Shown here: positions 19,155 through 21,096 of the stretch, piece by piece
How positions within the stretch are numbered: the first letter of the stretch is position 1
Layout of the letters: the number at the start of each line of letters is the position of its first letter
IMG/VR virus record: IMGVR_UViG_3300036817_000110
Coordinates: 1-21,096 of that record
Source of the DNA: a virus
Reading direction: 5' to 3' (one strand)
Length of the DNA stretch: 21,096 nucleotides
Made by a program: the position numbers and the translations under genes
Notes under the pieces: model-generated
The model's input: the letters and a program-made list of their open reading frames with translations, nothing else
Told to the model about the DNA's origin: nothing
Databases searched by the model: none

Positions 19155-19609
19155 TGCGATGGTTAAATGCTGACCCTCAATTCGTGCCTCATTTGGCTAA
19201 TGCGTTAAAGATCACGCCTACAACTGCCGCCTGCCAGCTTGCCGAATTTGATAATGAAGTGCCTATAGCGGGGGTACTTTTCGATGGCTTCAATGACCGG
19301 AGTATTCACGCTCATATTTGGATCAATCCTGCCCATCGTCCTTCTAGACTTTTTTATTGGGCCGTATGTGATTACGCGTTTAACCAGCTCAAGGTACAGA
19401 ACGTGGTGGGTACTGTGCCTAGCTCTTGTGAATCTGCTTTGCGTCTTAATAGGCATTTGGGCTTTAGGGTTAATAGTCGGATACCCAATTATTACCCTAC
19501 TGGCGACGACATGATAATCATGATTTGTACGCCTGAAACGGTATTCGATTTTGAACGATTAAGTCATAGGGTTAAGCGTGACATTGCAGAGATAACTATT
19601 GCAGCCTGA
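19154..19609 (+). CDS. GNAT-fold acetyltransferase-like phage protein, 151 aa
   Basis: The order of elements fits a GNAT domain: strands EVPIAGVLFDGF and SIHAHIWI, helix PSRLFYWAVCDYAFNQLKVQ, strand VVGTVPSSCE, and the typical motif B region ALRLNRHLGFRVNSRIPNYY (95-114) with an N...LGF pattern. The acetyl-CoA pyrophosphate loop (R/QxxGxG/A) is not visible; the matching segment is HRPSRLF. Activity is therefore doubtful. Phage tail modules often carry one such gene of unknown target. The ATG shares a base with the preceding stop (TAATG). It is probably co-produced with virion proteins. Confidence 0.75.
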   Translation: MRWLNADPQFVPHLANALKITPTTAACQLAEFDNEVPIAGVLFDGFNDRSIHAHIWINPAHRPSRLFYWAVCDYAFNQLKVQNVVGTVPSSCESALRLNRHLGFRVNSRIPNYYPTGDDMIIMICTPETVFDFERLSHRVKRDIAEITIAA

Positions 19610-19619
19610 GGATTAACTC

Positions 19620-20876
19620 ATGGGCGGTGGTGGAAAAGCAAAAGCCCCCCCGGCTCCTGATTACACTGCTTTGATGCAGCAACAGCAAGCGCAGTATCAG
19701 CAGAATTATCAGCAGCAATTGTCGGACATAAAGTCGCAGATAGCGTCTGCTACTATTGCGAATCGTGCGACTCAAGTTGGCCCTGGTGGCACATTGTCAT
19801 GGAGCCAAGACCCTAGCGGGCAATGGACGCAGACCACAACGCTATCGCCGCAAGAGCAGCAGATATACAACACGCAGCTTGCCAATCAACAGCAATCGCA
19901 GCAAGTTCAGGGAGCCGCTAATACCCAGCTTCAGAATTTGATGAAACAGGGCGCGTGGCAACCCACTACTGCACTGCCTCAATTCAGCCAAGACTATGCG
20001 AATAATTATGCCGGTCAAATGGAAACAGCGCTTAACGCGCAATTGGACCCGCAATTCACGCAAGCCCAAAATGCCATGCAAACCAAGCTTTCATTGCAGG
20101 GCTTGCAGCCTGGGACACAAGCCTATGATTTTGCCTATCAAAACCTACTGAAGTCGCAAGGTTATACTAAGTCGCAAGGCGACATTCAAGCGCAGCTCTC
20201 GGGGCAAACGGCTGCACAGGGTATGTATAACACCCAATTGCAGGGAGCACAGGCGGCTAATCAGCTCTCGATGCAGCAATACCTATTGCCGTGGCAAACG
20301 GCCAGTGATGCGGCGGGGTTAGCGGGTGGTGCATCGATGCCTAACTTCGCTAACTATAACCAGCAGGCACAAGGCAGTACGCCGAACCTACAGAGCACGG
20401 ATATCGTAGGCGCAGCGCAGCAGAATTATGCGCAGCAAATGCAGAACTATAACCAGCAGCAACAAGCCAGCTCGGGTAAGAGCGGAGGCATTGGCTCAAT
20501 GGTGGGTGGTGTTGCGGGTGGTCTTGCCGGAACATTCCTTATGCCGGGTGTGGGTACAGCCTTGGGTGCGAGTTTGGGTTCTAGTTTGGGTGGTGCAGCG
20601 GGTACTTCAATGTCTGATTTGCAGCTTAAAGAGAATGTCACTCAGATGGATGATGAGGAAGCATTCAACAAGCTACTAGATATTGTGCCTATTACATGGA
20701 ATTGGAAGGGTCTGAAGATTGCAGACGCGGGAGTCGCTGCGCAACAGATTGCGGAACGTATGCCTGAATTGACAGGCATGCAGGGTGGTTATATGACGGT
20801 TAATTACACCGGTCTATTTGCACTGTTGCAGGGTGCATTTAGGCATCTGGCAAAGGAGCTAAATCATGGCCTTTAA
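19620..20876 (+). CDS. Gln-rich glycine-zipper virion protein with S74-like C-terminal end
   Basis: Domains seen in this 418-aa product: Gly/Ala/Pro start (1-14), a Gln-rich helical region (19-285) with many QQ and YQQ runs, a glycine-zipper hydrophobic segment (289-328, SGGIGSMVGGVAGGLAGTFL and on), then SDLQLKENV (332-340) and a 78-residue end. SD-x3-K-EN is the start signature of S74-type intramolecular chaperone domains of tail fibres and spikes, where Ser and Lys (here Ser332, Lys337) drive self-cleavage. The glycine zipper suggests membrane insertion, as for DNA-ejection proteins. The protein is therefore best read as an ejection or internal virion protein, alternatively a short fibre-anchor. 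It overlaps the next gene by 11 bases. Confidence 0.7.
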   Translation: MGGGGKAKAPPAPDYTALMQQQQAQYQQNYQQQLSDIKSQIASATIANRATQVGPGGTLSWSQDPSGQWTQTTTLSPQEQQIYNTQLANQQQSQQVQGAANTQLQNLMKQGAWQPTTALPQFSQDYANNYAGQMETALNAQLDPQFTQAQNAMQTKLSLQGLQPGTQAYDFAYQNLLKSQGYTKSQGDIQAQLSGQTAAQGMYNTQLQGAQAANQLSMQQYLLPWQTASDAAGLAGGASMPNFANYNQQAQGSTPNLQSTDIVGAAQQNYAQQMQNYNQQQQASSGKSGGIGSMVGGVAGGLAGTFLMPGVGTALGASLGSSLGGAAGTSMSDLQLKENVTQMDDEEAFNKLLDIVPITWNWKGLKIADAGVAAQQIAERMPELTGMQGGYMTVNYTGLFALLQGAFRHLAKELNHGL

Positions 20877-21096
20877 TTTTGCGGACCCTAATTCGACTTA
20901 TGGTGGAAGCGGCTATGGGGTACCCGGTTATGGTGGCTCCACTGTCGATCCAAATGTACTTCAAGCTTTTCTACAGAATGCTCCCCAGGTGCAACAGGCG
21001 CAGCGTCGTGCAGATCAGCTCCGTGCCATGCAGAAAGGCTATGCGGGCATGCAGGCGAATCCCCAAGGAACCGGGAACATGACGCCTACGCAAATG
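20866..21096 (+). CDS. 5' part of the next tail/ejection gene, cut by the window edge
   Basis: An ATG at 20866, preceded by AAGGAG, opens a frame with no stop through 21096 (77 codons). It reads MAFNFADPNSTYGGSGYGVP and continues with LQAFLQNAPQVQQAQRRADQ. The composition (Gly/Tyr start, Gln/Ala-rich helix) resembles the preceding protein, so it probably belongs to the same virion or ejection set. It overlaps the previous gene by 11 bases, a sign of coupled translation. A second open frame (20879-21082) over this stretch has poor composition and is discarded. Confidence 0.75.
   Translation, partial: MAFNFADPNSTYGGSGYGVPGYGGSTVDPNVLQAFLQNAPQVQQAQRRADQLRAMQKGYAGMQANPQGTGNMTPTQM

Noticed and set aside
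1-21096. CRISPR array, tRNA genes, integrase or attachment sites
   Set aside because: No regularly spaced long repeats, no cloverleaf-like sequence and no recombinase gene were seen on either strand.

Overview
The window is a segment of a tailed double-stranded DNA phage or prophage, most likely a short-tailed (podovirus-type) phage of a proteobacterium. The evidence is a rightward late operon in canonical packaging/head/tail order: TerS-like protein, TerL with readable ATPase and nuclease motifs, portal, scaffold, major capsid protein, head-to-tail adaptor, nozzle-like tail protein and a glycine-zipper virion protein. No long tape-measure or tail-tube gene lies between head and adaptor genes. 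Host assignment rests only on base composition, strong Shine-Dalgarno (SD) sites and sigma70-like promoter elements, and is weak. No integrase, repressor or lysis cassette is visible, so lifestyle cannot be decided here.

Left arm (1-6918, minus strand): about twenty small, tightly packed genes of 39-205 aa, many joined by 4-base ATGA overlaps. Almost none has an assignable function. They include a two-helix membrane protein, a one-helix membrane protein, a Cys/His-rich small protein, a 3411/4025 paralogue pair, and two proteins (4958, 5257) sharing an aromatic repeat module. This is the usual look of an early or host-interaction region. A good minus-strand sigma70-type promoter with a 17-bp spacer sits at 6521-6549 inside an inverted repeat.

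Switch region (6919-7746): about 0.8 kb without a convincing gene, separating the leftward and rightward units. It holds seven GGGGTC motifs mostly pointing into an AT-rich tract, a cluster of TTTCG-type short repeats, a 9-bp tandem repeat, and a 28-bp palindrome overlapping a consensus TTGACA -35 box directed rightward. I read it as the divergent control region and possibly a replication origin.

Right arm (7747-21096, plus strand): a small Pro-rich protein, a protein built like the OrfA subunit of IS3-family transposases but with no OrfB, a strong intrinsic terminator, then the packaging and structural genes. Stop/start overlaps (ATGA, TAATG) couple many of them. The capsid gene has its own leader, with a hairpin that pairs its SD sequence. 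The last gene runs off the right edge.

The features most worth follow-up are the OrfA-like protein placed before the terminase genes with a terminator in front of TerS, the palindromic operator/promoter region, the capsid leader hairpin, and the glycine-zipper virion protein that ends in an S74-like SDxxxK motif.
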